A stretch of 64,000 nucleotides of DNA from Cohnella sp. WQ 127256 (GCF_024519285.1 NZ_JAMZCY010000002.1:1-64000); one strand, 5' to 3'; shown: positions 36,024-48,665, counted from the stretch's first letter. Notes: generated by a model not told the origin, from the letters alone. Numbers and translations are program-made.

Positions 36024-37073
36024 GTGACAAACAGGTATAAAAGCTTTCAGGGAATCATGGCTGTCATTGTTCTTCTACTCTTCTCAGGTTGCAATGGCTC
36101 GACCTCATCGGCGACCTCCCAGCCACCCGCGCAAACGGAGAGCGATGACAAAGCTCAAGACAATATGGGAGAGATCCCAATCTCTTCCCAGCAGGATATT
36201 ACTCTTGGATTTTCCCAACTCGGTTCCGAAAGCGATTGGCGGCTGGCGAATACGCAGTCGATCCAAGAATCGGCTGCGGAGGCGGGGATTAAGCTTGTGC
36301 TCGATAACGCGGAACAATCTCAAGAGAAGCAGATCGAAGCGATCCGCAGGTTCATCGAGCAGAAAGTCGACGTCATTGCAATGTCTCCCGTTGTCCAATC
36401 GGGGTGGGAGCCGATTATGAAAGAAGTGAAGCAGGCGGGTATTCCCTTGATTCTGTCGGATCGTTCGGTAGACGTTGACGATTCGTCTCTATACGTGACC
36501 TTTATAGGCTCGGATTTCACGGAGGAAGGGCGAAAAGCCGGTAAATATTTATTGGATAAAATGCGTGACGAGGTTGGCTCTATCGGCATAGTCGAACTCA
36601 AAGGTACGGAAGGATCGTCGCCGTCTATTGAACGAGGCAAAGGCTTTCGTGAAATTATGGCCAAGCGGGAAGATTTCAAAATATTAAAAAGCGAATATGC
36701 GAACTTTACGCAAAAAGAAGGAAAGGAAGTCATGAAATCGTTCTTGAACGAAAAAGGACGCGACATTCGCGTGTTATTCGCCCATAACGATGACATGGCG
36801 CTAGGAGCGGTCGAGGCTATCGAGGAATACGGGCTTACGCCCGGCAAGGATATCATTATCATTTCCGTAGACGGAACCCGCAAAGCTTTCGAGATGATGG
36901 CGGAAGGTAAAATCAACTGCGTAGTCGAATGTAATCCGCTGTTAGGCCCGAACCTCATGCAAGCGGTTAAAGAATTGATGGCCGGCCGAACTCTGCCGAA
37001 ACGCATCGTGACACCGGAAAGCGTATTTACGGAAGAGATGGCGGAGAGGGAAGTGTCGAAGCGAAAGTATTGA
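36024..37073 (+). CDS. YtfQ-like sugar-binding lipoprotein, copy 2
   Basis: A 349-residue lipoprotein with lipobox FSGC near 20-23. It is a clear paralogue of the protein at 29253: GFSQLGSES, EKQIEAIRRFIEQKVDVIA, FIGSDFTEEGRKAGK, AHNDDMALGAVEAIEE and the C-terminal RKY are shared. In the ligand region SGWR of copy 1 becomes SDWR here. It starts at a GTG after GGGGGCCGGC. Being next to the chemoreceptor and having its own promoter, it may serve sensing rather than bulk uptake, or accept a related sugar; both are inference. Confidence 0.88.
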   Translation: MTNRYKSFQGIMAVIVLLLFSGCNGSTSSATSQPPAQTESDDKAQDNMGEIPISSQQDITLGFSQLGSESDWRLANTQSIQESAAEAGIKLVLDNAEQSQEKQIEAIRRFIEQKVDVIAMSPVVQSGWEPIMKEVKQAGIPLILSDRSVDVDDSSLYVTFIGSDFTEEGRKAGKYLLDKMRDEVGSIGIVELKGTEGSSPSIERGKGFREIMAKREDFKILKSEYANFTQKEGKEVMKSFLNEKGRDIRVLFAHNDDMALGAVEAIEEYGLTPGKDIIIISVDGTRKAFEMMAEGKINCVVECNPLLGPNLMQAVKELMAGRTLPKRIVTPESVFTEEMAEREVSKRKY

Positions 37074-37152
37074 TTAGCGATAGGAAAGAGGGTTCACTCT
37101 CCAATGAAATTCCAGTTCTCTACTCTACATGAAATTGTTGAAACATTTGGGT

Positions 37153-37173
37153 GATCTTATGCGTTATAAGATC
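37153..37173 (+). promoter_or_regulatory. Perfect inverted repeat upstream of the SIMPL-domain gene
   Basis: GATCTTAT and ATAAGATC flank GCGTT. No T run follows, so it is more likely an operator or an mRNA leader hairpin than a terminator. It ends 24 bases before the start codon. Confidence 0.5.
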
Positions 37174-37197
37174 AAACAATCGAAAGGGGTAAGGTTG

Positions 37198-37968
37198 ATG
37201 AAGCAACGCACGCTGAAAGTGTTGATGGTGACTATGGCTGTAGTTGTAATTGGATGGGGTGGTATTGGGAGAGGGGGCAACGAGGTGGTGTCAGCTGAAT
37301 CGTTACCGGCTACGACAACATCTGCTTACACGGTAACGGTTGGAGCCACAGGATCGATTATGGTAGAACCGGATGTCGCGTATTTGAATCTGGCAGTTGA
37401 AACACGTGGCTCGAAAGCTGCAGATGCTCAACAAGCGAATGCTACGAAATTTGCTGTAGTAGAGAAGACGTTGTACGAGAAATTTGCGATCGATAAGAAA
37501 GATGTAAAAACAACAAGTTTCGATGTACAACCCGAGTATAACTACACAGAGAAGGATGGTCGGGTGCTGAAGGGATATGTGGCTGTTCATTCTATTCAGA
37601 TTACTTACCGGAAGCTGCCGGAAATCGGCAAGCTGTTTGATGCATTAACCGCAGCGGGAGCTAACCGTCTGGATGGTGTGCAATTCTCTACCGAGAAGAA
37701 GGACCAATATGAGCTGGATGCGTTGAAGAAGGCGATGGACAATGCTGCTGCTAGGGCGGGTGTGCTTGCGACGTCAGCTAAACGTCAGTTGAAGGGTGTA
37801 GTTAATATCGTGCAAGGTGGTGGATCGAGTATCCCTATCAACTACTATGCAAATGATTCTGCGCAGATGAAATTGATGGCCACTCCTGAAAGCGCGGCTT
37901 CCTCTTCCGTACAATCCGGACAAATCGAGATTAGTACACAGGTAACCGTTCAGTATGAAATGCAATAG
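37198..37968 (+). CDS. SIMPL (DUF541) domain secreted protein
   Basis: A 256-residue protein with a signal peptide (charged N-terminus MKQRTLK, hydrophobic core, likely cleavage after VSA near 34). The mature part is a SIMPL/DUF541 domain with VGATGSIMVEPDVAYLNLAV at its start and the central YVAVHSIQITYR strand. Related bacterial proteins are periplasmic or surface proteins linked to oxidative stress, with no settled activity. AAGGGGTAAGG supports the ATG at 37198. Confidence 0.82.
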   Translation: MKQRTLKVLMVTMAVVVIGWGGIGRGGNEVVSAESLPATTTSAYTVTVGATGSIMVEPDVAYLNLAVETRGSKAADAQQANATKFAVVEKTLYEKFAIDKKDVKTTSFDVQPEYNYTEKDGRVLKGYVAVHSIQITYRKLPEIGKLFDALTAAGANRLDGVQFSTEKKDQYELDALKKAMDNAAARAGVLATSAKRQLKGVVNIVQGGGSSIPINYYANDSAQMKLMATPESAASSSVQSGQIEISTQVTVQYEMQ

Positions 37969-38043
37969 CTTGTGTGGTTAAACGAAGCAGTGTTCAAGTC
38001 GCCACCAAGAATAGGGCGAGCGACGCTCACAAATCGAATGGTG

Positions 38044-38085
38044 AAGCCTTAGCAACCCTTATGGTGGTTGTTGAGGCTTTATTTT
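38044..38085 (+). terminator. Terminator after the SIMPL-domain gene
   Basis: AAGCCTTAGCAACC pairs with GGTTGTTGAGGCTT around a short loop and runs into TTATTTTTT. It is a strong intrinsic terminator. Confidence 0.9.
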
Positions 38086-38140
38086 TTGGGGCTTGATATA
38101 GATTGCGGGACAGTGTTCCAAGCTTTTGTGGATAATAAAT

Positions 38141-38167
38141 AACCCGCCATCCATAAGGAGGCGGGTT
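38141..38167 (-). terminator. Terminator of the sda-like gene
   Basis: AACCCGCC and GGCGGGTT form a hairpin; read on the minus strand it is followed by ATTTATTAT. It lies 23 bases after the sda stop codon. A perfect DnaA box sequence (TTATCCACA on the minus strand) lies beside it at 38127-38135. Confidence 0.7.
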
Positions 38168-38189
38168 TAGGGTTCAGCTCTGTGGGCGT

Positions 38190-38450
38190 CTATGCTTCTT
38201 TGTAAGAGCTTAGCTGGCGAATAGAGAGTGCTTCTTCTAGCAACTCAATGAATTCGTTAGATAAGTTCATCTTCTTAGCTTCCCTATACACTTCTAGTAG
38301 GTGTTCATCTTTCAGCGGACGAAGCAGTGATGCTTTATCGCTAAGCCGACGACTGGCCACCATGTCTATGTGGCTTTCATTGATGTTCCTTAAAGGTGTA
38401 TGGTCTTCGGTTGAATTGGTAACAAGGTACGGATAGGACCGTTCAGGCAC
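38190..38450 (-). CDS. sda: Sporulation histidine kinase inhibitor Sda-like protein
   Basis: An 86-residue protein whose residues 45-80 (core LKDEHLLEVYREAKKMNLS, then NEFIELLEEALSIR) match the helical hairpin of Sda. Sda blocks autophosphorylation of KinA-type kinases and so delays sporulation when DNA replication is disturbed. B. subtilis Sda has about 46-52 residues, so about 40 N-terminal residues here are extra or the true start is internal. A GTG at 38450 has AGAGGGA at a good distance; an ATG at 38363 gives 57 residues but has no RBS. Confidence 0.75.
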   Translation of the reverse strand: MPERSYPYLVTNSTEDHTPLRNINESHIDMVASRRLSDKASLLRPLKDEHLLEVYREAKKMNLSNEFIELLEEALSIRQLSSYKEA

Positions 38451-38577
38451 GGGGATCCCTCTCTTCCACAGTTCCTAAGAAATGTCTATAATTGGAGCTA
38501 AATGGTATTACCACATAAGACAGCATATCATGGATTGTCCGACTAGCAGAGAGGGCATTCAAAGATTTGAATTTGTA

Positions 38578-38606
38578 TTGACATATTTTTGGGTGTGTGA
38601 TATTTA
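38578..38606 (+). promoter_or_regulatory. Possible promoter of a very short transcript
   Basis: TTGACA (38578-38583), a 17-base spacer and TATTTA (38601-38606). The -35 is perfect, the -10 weak. Only about 70 bases lie between it and the strong terminator at 38631-38678, so any product would be a short RNA. Confidence 0.3.
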
Positions 38607-38630
38607 GCATACTAGGTTTGAGGAAGTGAA

Positions 38631-38678
38631 AAAAAACGCGTATTGTCGTCGGATGACGGCGATACGCGTTTTTGTTTG
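38631..38678 (-). terminator. Terminator of clpP, bidirectional
   Basis: AAAAACGCGTATTGTCGTC pairs with GACGGCGATACGCGTTTTT around GGAT. T runs occur on both strands. It lies directly after the clpP stop and would also stop rightward transcripts. Confidence 0.9.
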
Positions 38679-38690
38679 ATAAAGCTTTAA

Positions 38691-39275
38691 TTAAACGACT
38701 TTATCGATAACCTTATCGATTAGTCCATATTCCCGAGCAACTTCAGCTTCCATGAAGTTATCACGGTCTGTATCCTTCTCGATACGCTCAAGGGGCTGAC
38801 CTGTGCGTTCAGATAGAATACCATTTAACTTATCCCGTAGCTTCAGGATACGTCGAGCCCGAATTTCAATATCACTAGCTTGACCTTCTGCTCCACCAAG
38901 TGGTTGGTGAATCATGACTTCGCTGTTCGGAAGGGCAAATCGTTTGCCTTTGGCTCCTGCCGCGAGCAGGAACGCTCCCATTGATGCAGCCATGCCCACG
39001 CAGATAGTGGAAACATCGGGTTTAATGAACTGCATCGTATCGTAAATGGCCATACCGGATGTGATGGAGCCGCCGGGGCTGTTAATGTATAGGTGGATGT
39101 CTTTTTCCGGATCTTCGGCTGCCAGGAACAGCAATTGGGCGATGATGGAGTTAGCAACTACATCATTAACCTGTGTACCTAGAAAAACGATACGATCCTT
39201 GAGTAAACGGGAATAAATGTCGTAGGCACGTTCGCCTCTGTTAGTTTGCTCGACAACCATAGGTACAAAACTCAT
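38691..39275 (-). CDS. clpP: ATP-dependent Clp protease proteolytic subunit
   Basis: A 194-residue serine peptidase that forms a double-heptamer chamber with ClpX or ClpC. The catalytic triad is Ser98 in GMAASMGAF, His123 in MIHQP and Asp172 in DTDRDN. Length and sequence are standard. It has its own sigma-A promoter overlapped by a CtsR operator, so heat and protein stress should induce it. As in B. subtilis, a tRNA-Arg gene lies just upstream on the same strand. Confidence 0.98.
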   Translation of the reverse strand: MSFVPMVVEQTNRGERAYDIYSRLLKDRIVFLGTQVNDVVANSIIAQLLFLAAEDPEKDIHLYINSPGGSITSGMAIYDTMQFIKPDVSTICVGMAASMGAFLLAAGAKGKRFALPNSEVMIHQPLGGAEGQASDIEIRARRILKLRDKLNGILSERTGQPLERIEKDTDRDNFMEAEVAREYGLIDKVIDKVV

Positions 39276-39308
39276 GTTTGACGTCCCTCCTCATGATTTG
39301 GTTTTTTT

Positions 39309-39348
39309 ATCATAGCGAATTCGCGGGTAAAAGTCAAAGAAAGTCAAA
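39309..39348 (-). promoter_or_regulatory. clpP promoter with CtsR operator
   Basis: On the minus strand TTGACT (39337-39332), 17 bases and TATGAT (39314-39309) form a good sigma-A promoter. On the plus strand AGTCAAA-GAA-AGTCAAA (39332-39348) matches the CtsR heptad direct repeat RGTCAAA-N3-RGTCAAA, and it covers the -35. CtsR bound there would block RNA polymerase. Confidence 0.85.
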
Positions 39349-39480
39349 GCGGCGTCAAAGACACATTTCTGGTTATTCTGGTATCCGTATATGCCGAAAG
39401 GGGGTACCCCCTTTCCTCTATATACTTCCTGAATAATAAAATGGATTTGTACTGCTGAAAGGGTAGGAGGGGAGAAGAAA

Positions 39481-39512
39481 CAAAAAAACCGACCGTATGG
39501 AACGGTCGGTTG
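39481..39512 (-). terminator. Terminator of tRNA-Arg
   Basis: ACCGACCGT and ACGGTCGGT form a hairpin; on the minus strand it runs into seven T residues. It lies 31 bases beyond the tRNA 3' end. Confidence 0.88.
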
Positions 39513-39542
39513 TGCTGTATGCTACTGATTGGTAAATAGAGT

Positions 39543-39617
39543 TGGCGCGCCCGTGAGGAATCGAACCTCAATCTCAGCCTTCGGAGGGCTGCGTCATATC
39601 CGTTGGACCACGGGCGC
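39543..39617 (-). tRNA. tRNA-Arg (CCG)
   Basis: A 75-base cloverleaf on the minus strand with encoded CCA. Acceptor GCGCCCG pairs with CGGGCGC. The anticodon loop CTCCGAA carries CCG for the Arg codon CGG. It corresponds to the single tRNA-Arg beside clpP in B. subtilis. Confidence 0.95.
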
Positions 39618-39711
39618 TCGTTATGACAGCAAGGGTTATTATATGGGATTTGAGAACAAAAAGCAAGTGAATATACGGTTTTAAATTTGTTATTTTCGTG
39701 ACTCGGAAGTA

Positions 39712-39781
39712 TTGCAACTATGGGGGATTTTCGATAAAATAGAAGTGGGACTCAAAGTGATATGGCGGGACAATTAATGTC
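39712..39781 (+). promoter_or_regulatory. cggR-gap promoter and tandem CggR operator
   Basis: TTGCAA (39712-39717), 17 bases and TAAAAT (39735-39740) form the promoter. Just downstream TGGGAC-N6-TGAT-N4-CGGGAC-N6-TGTC (39746-39781) matches the B. subtilis CggR operator CGGGAC-N6-TGTC-N4-CGGGAC-N6-TGTC, with a perfect second half and three mismatches in the first. Fructose 1,6-bisphosphate relieves CggR repression in Bacillus. Confidence 0.88.
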
Positions 39782-39844
39782 CACCTATCTCGTTCTCGTC
39801 ATTGCTGACAATGACCATTTGGTCTCAGGAGGATGCGCGAAAGA

Positions 39845-40867
39845 ATGCGAAAAATTGTAGACATTCAGAAGAAGCTGCTTCCTGATCTGTTAGTGGTGAT
39901 GGAGAAAAGATACGACATATTGCGCTGGTTGTACTTATCCGGAACCATTGGACGTCGTACGCTTGCAACGAATCTGAATATGACTGAGCGCGTGCTTCGT
40001 TCCGAATTGGAAGTATTGAGGGCGCAAGGCTTATTGGACACAGCAGCGGCAGGAATGACGCTTAGTGAGAGTGGCCGACAGCTTGTGGAAGAGATGGAGC
40101 CGATCGTCAAGGAAATGTTCGGCTTATCGGATCTGGAAGAAACGGTTCGTAGCGCATTCGGGTTGAAGCGGGTCATTATCGTACCAGGCGACTCAGATAC
40201 CTCAGATCATTTCAAAATGGAGCTTGGTAGAGCGGGAAGTCGGGTGCTGCGGGATATCCTTTCCCCTGGTGATGTCGTTGCGGTCATGGGTGGATCTACA
40301 ATGGCTCGAATGGCGGCACAGTTCGCCATACCTTCACAATTGAAGGACAACTGGTTCGTGCCTGCACGAGGTGGTTTGGGAGAGAGCGTAGATTACCAGG
40401 CGAACACGATTGCCTCAGAGTTGGCTAAACGAACGGGAGCTCGGTATCGTATGCTTCACGTACCTGATCATCTAAGCGAGGAAGCTTATCAGACGATTAT
40501 GCAGGAGCCCAATGTTCGTGAAGTAGTGGATATGATACGTAGTGCACGTATCGTTGTTCATGGGATTGGGGATGCCGAAACAATGGCTAGACGTCGGAAG
40601 CTCGTAGATGAGACAAAGGCGGAATTGGTCAAGGACGGAGCACTGGCTGAAGCATTCGGTTATTACTTCGACCGTAATGGCAAAGTCGTGCATCGGATGG
40701 CGACGGCGGGATTACGCTTGGAAGATATCGAAGCCGCAGGAATGGTCATTGGCATCGCGGGTGGACGTAGTAAGGGCGAGGCAATCGCATCGGTAATGAG
40801 ATTTGGTCATGATGACATCCTTGTTACAGACGAAGCGGCGGCTATTGAAGCTCTACGGCATGTTTAA
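39845..40867 (+). CDS. cggR: Central glycolytic genes regulator CggR
   Basis: A 340-residue SorC/DeoR-type repressor. The N-terminal MRKIVDIQKKLLPDLLVVME aligns with the B. subtilis CggR start, a winged helix-turn-helix follows (GRRTLATNLNMTERVLRSEL), and the C-terminal sugar-phosphate-binding domain has VAVMGGSTMARMA and IAGGRSKGEAI. The ATG at 39845 is 12 bases from AGGAGG and fits the family N-terminus; the ATG at 39833 directly abuts the RBS. It represses its own operon. Confidence 0.95.
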   Translation: MRKIVDIQKKLLPDLLVVMEKRYDILRWLYLSGTIGRRTLATNLNMTERVLRSELEVLRAQGLLDTAAAGMTLSESGRQLVEEMEPIVKEMFGLSDLEETVRSAFGLKRVIIVPGDSDTSDHFKMELGRAGSRVLRDILSPGDVVAVMGGSTMARMAAQFAIPSQLKDNWFVPARGGLGESVDYQANTIASELAKRTGARYRMLHVPDHLSEEAYQTIMQEPNVREVVDMIRSARIVVHGIGDAETMARRRKLVDETKAELVKDGALAEAFGYYFDRNGKVVHRMATAGLRLEDIEAAGMVIGIAGGRSKGEAIASVMRFGHDDILVTDEAAAIEALRHV

Positions 40868-40923
40868 TCCAAATGATGGAGTTTCAAGTGTGAGAAAAGG
40901 GTAATCCTACTTATAGTGGTCTC

Positions 40924-40938
40924 GGCGCTACAGGCGCC
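40924..40938 (+). other. Small hairpin in the cggR-gap intercistronic region
   Basis: GGCGC and GCGCC enclose TACAG, 51 bases before the gap start. No T run follows. In B. subtilis the cggR-gapA mRNA is cut between these genes and a hairpin protects the gap part; this hairpin could have that role. Confidence 0.4.
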
Positions 40939-40949
40939 TTGATATATAG

Positions 40950-41999
<1,050 letters not shown>

Positions 42000-42021
42000 G
42001 GATATCTAATCCCCCTAAGTC

Positions 42022-42039
42022 CCCCTTTTCAAAAAGGGG
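42022..42039 (+). other. Hairpin after gap
   Basis: CCCCTTTT and AAAAGGGG form a stem with a two-base loop 22 bases after the gap stop. No T run follows. It could stabilise the gap mRNA 3' end or cause partial termination before pgk. Confidence 0.45.
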
Positions 42040-42128
42040 TATTCCAAGGGCTCTGCCCTCTGGACACCCGTCGTTGTCGAAGGAGTTTTCGATGACGGTG
42101 GGGAGATACAGTGTGCTATGATCGCTAC

Positions 42129-42157
42129 GTCCCGGATTTGCTGCGCAAACCCGGGAC
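42129..42157 (+). other. Long hairpin in the gap-pgk spacer
   Basis: GTCCCGG-A-TTTGC pairs with GCAAA-C-CCGGGAC around TGC, giving a twelve-pair stem with one mismatch. It resembles REP-type palindromes. The stretch before it (AGGGCTCTGCCCT, 42047-42059) is also palindromic. Confidence 0.5.
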
Positions 42158-42202
42158 TACGCTTTACTTATGAGCAGGCTGGGTGACTCCGTTACGCGCT
42201 TT

Positions 42203-42562
42203 CTGCGCTGCGGGTCTGTTGGTAGAGAGTGACTCCCCCGCGCATGACTGCGCTTCTTGGGGAGTTGCAGATAGGGAATGACTCCCCCCGCGCATGACTG
42301 CGCTTCTCTGGGAGTTGTAGGTAGAGAGTGACTCCCCTGCGCATGACTGCGCTTCTCTGGGAGTTGCAGGTAGAGAGTGACTCCCCTGCGCATGACTGCG
42401 CTTCTCTGGGAGTTGCAGGTAGGGAATGACTCCCCCGCGCATGACTGCGCTTCTCTGGGAGTTGTAGGTAGAGAGTGACTCCCCTGCGCATGACTGCGCT
42501 TCTCTGGGAGTCGTAGGTAGAGAGTGACTCCCCTGCGCAATGACTGCGCTTCTTGGGGAGTT
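42203..42562 (+). repeat. Seven-copy 49-bp tandem repeat array between gap and pgk
   Basis: The string CATGACTGCGC recurs at 42243, 42293, 42342, 42391, 42440, 42489 and, with one inserted A, 42538. The period is 49 bases with two 50-base units. Each unit has two potential hairpins: GCGCA-TGAC-TGCGC and GGGAGT...ACTCCC with a loop of about 15. Copies differ by few bases (GTTGCAG, GTTGTAG or GTCGTAG). The period is not a multiple of three, so the long minus-strand frames across it cycle through all frames and are not genes. No unique spacers, so not CRISPR. Confidence 0.93.
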
Positions 42563-42656
42563 AGAATATACGAAGTACGGAAACTAGGTGGGCTCCCTTC
42601 ATTGGAGCCTAGCTTTGTTCCCGGAGATTTACACCCCACTCGAGGAGGTTTGACTC

Positions 42657-44605
<1,949 letters not shown>

Positions 44606-44606
44606 G

Positions 44607-47473
<2,867 letters not shown>

Positions 47474-47534
47474 TTCAATAGCATCAAAGCTCTTCCACAT
47501 AACAGACAGCTTAGTCAGTCATCACGATAAATAA

Positions 47535-47577
47535 GAAGGACGGACCCTGCGCTTATGCGCGGTCCGTTCTTTTTTCG
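47535..47577 (+). terminator. Terminator of the glycolytic operon
   Basis: AAGGACGGACC pairs with GGTCCGTTCTT outside an inner GCGC/GCGC helix, followed by a T run. A strong intrinsic terminator. Confidence 0.92.
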
Positions 47578-47618
47578 TATTCTAAGCAGGGTGGTTATCT
47601 CTAAGGTTTCCGAATAGA

Positions 47619-47673
47619 TTGTCAAATAGCTCCCGATTGTCTACAATAGATAATGATCGAAAGGTGATCATTA
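47619..47673 (+). promoter_or_regulatory. Promoter and palindromic operator of the DeoR-type regulator gene
   Basis: TTGTCA (47619-47624), 17 bases and TACAAT (47642-47647) form a good sigma-A promoter. Just after it TAATGATC-GAAAGGT-GATCATTA (47651-47673) is a perfect inverted repeat with eight-base arms covering the start of the transcript. GATCGAAAG appears again at 47715-47723 over the RBS. This fits autorepression. Confidence 0.8.
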
Positions 47674-47721
47674 TTTGCGTTTTATGTGCATAAATAATCG
47701 AAAAACATGAGGTGATCGAAA

Positions 47722-48471
47722 GTGAATAATAAGCGTGAGAAAGATATTTTGGAATTTCTCCATGCGCAGTCGCCTTCGTCAGTTCTTCAGCTTGCTTCCC
47801 ATTTGCAAATATCTGAGGTGACGGTGCGGAGGGACCTAGTCGAGATGGAGCAAAAGGGGTTAATTGTTCGAAAGCGGGGGTGGGCTTTCCTTCCTGGTCT
47901 TGGAATCGAGCCGTTGTTTAATCAAAGAATGAAGCAGAATGCTGACTTGAAGCAAAAAATTGCAGCTTACGCGGCAGATCAGATATGCGAAGGAGAAGTG
48001 ATAGCGCTCGATATTGGAACGACGGTTACGGAGCTAGCCAAAGAGCTGTTTCGTAAAAAGAACATAACAGTGTTCACGTTTTCTTTTCAGGCGGCCAGTA
48101 TTCTCTCGCAAAGTAACATTAACTTATACCTCGTGGGCGGTAATCTACGTAAAACAGAAATGTCCCTCGTAGGATCAATTACACGCGATACGATCATGAA
48201 ATTTCACTTCGACCGTTTTTTTATGGGTGTTGCTGGTCTTTCCAAGGATAATGGACCGACGGATTTCAATTTAGAGGAGTCTGAGATCAAGCGTGCGTTC
48301 ATCGAACGCTCCAAGCATGTGGTCGCCTTGGTCGACAAAATGAAGATTGGCGTAACGTCGCTCGTGAAGGTGTGTGAATTTGAAGAGATTGACGAAATTA
48401 TAACGAATGACGATGAGGATAAATCGCTGTTCGAGAGCATTCCGTTCCATGGTAAATGGACGCTTGTATAG
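47722..48471 (+). CDS. DeoR-family repressor of the adjacent carbohydrate locus
   Basis: A 249-residue DeoR/GlpR regulator. The N-terminal helix-turn-helix (VLQLASHLQISEVTVRRDLV) is followed by the sugar-phosphate-sensing domain with IALDIGTTVTELAKEL and the LVGGNLRKTEMSLVGS segment. The GTG start follows GAGGTG. The gene precedes the FGGY kinase operon on the same strand and has its own terminator. The operator sequence found at its promoter recurs before the kinase. Confidence 0.9.
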   Translation: MNNKREKDILEFLHAQSPSSVLQLASHLQISEVTVRRDLVEMEQKGLIVRKRGWAFLPGLGIEPLFNQRMKQNADLKQKIAAYAADQICEGEVIALDIGTTVTELAKELFRKKNITVFTFSFQAASILSQSNINLYLVGGNLRKTEMSLVGSITRDTIMKFHFDRFFMGVAGLSKDNGPTDFNLEESEIKRAFIERSKHVVALVDKMKIGVTSLVKVCEFEEIDEIITNDDEDKSLFESIPFHGKWTLV

Positions 48472-48506
48472 CTTTTGCGAAGTGAGATTGGGTAACTAAA
48501 GCTTAG

Positions 48507-48536
48507 AAGGACGGTGAAAACCGTCCTTTTTTTGTT
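48507..48536 (+). terminator. Terminator after the DeoR-type gene
   Basis: AAGGACGGT and ACCGTCCTT pair around GAAA, followed by a T run of seven. The regulator and the catabolic genes are therefore separate transcripts. Confidence 0.92.
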
Positions 48537-48580
48537 TTTTTATGAAAATATTGATGTAATTTACAAACGTAGATATGGCA

Positions 48581-48665
48581 AAATGATCACAAATAGATCG
48601 TACGGTGATTGAAATTAGATCGTTATAAGTTTTTTATTGACCGCAATGTTACATTATGGTATATT
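48581..48665 (+). promoter_or_regulatory. Promoter and probable DeoR-type operator of the catabolic operon
   Basis: TTGACC (48637-48642), 17 bases and TATATT (48660-48665) form the promoter. Upstream, GATCGTACGGTGATT (48596-48610) follows the same pattern as GATCGAAAGGTGATCATT at the regulator's own promoter, and ATGATCAC lies at 48582-48589. Two regulator-type sites at two linked promoters support local control. Confidence 0.65.

Noticed and set aside
24264..37073. Prophage or transposon origin of the sugar island
   Set aside because: No integrase, transposase, phage gene or flanking direct repeat is visible. Transfer is only suggested by composition and position.
42157..42639. Minus-strand frames of 92-160 codons across the gap-pgk array
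   Set aside because: The 49-base period cycles through all three frames, giving three overlapping versions of the same peptide. That is a property of the repeat, not coding evidence.
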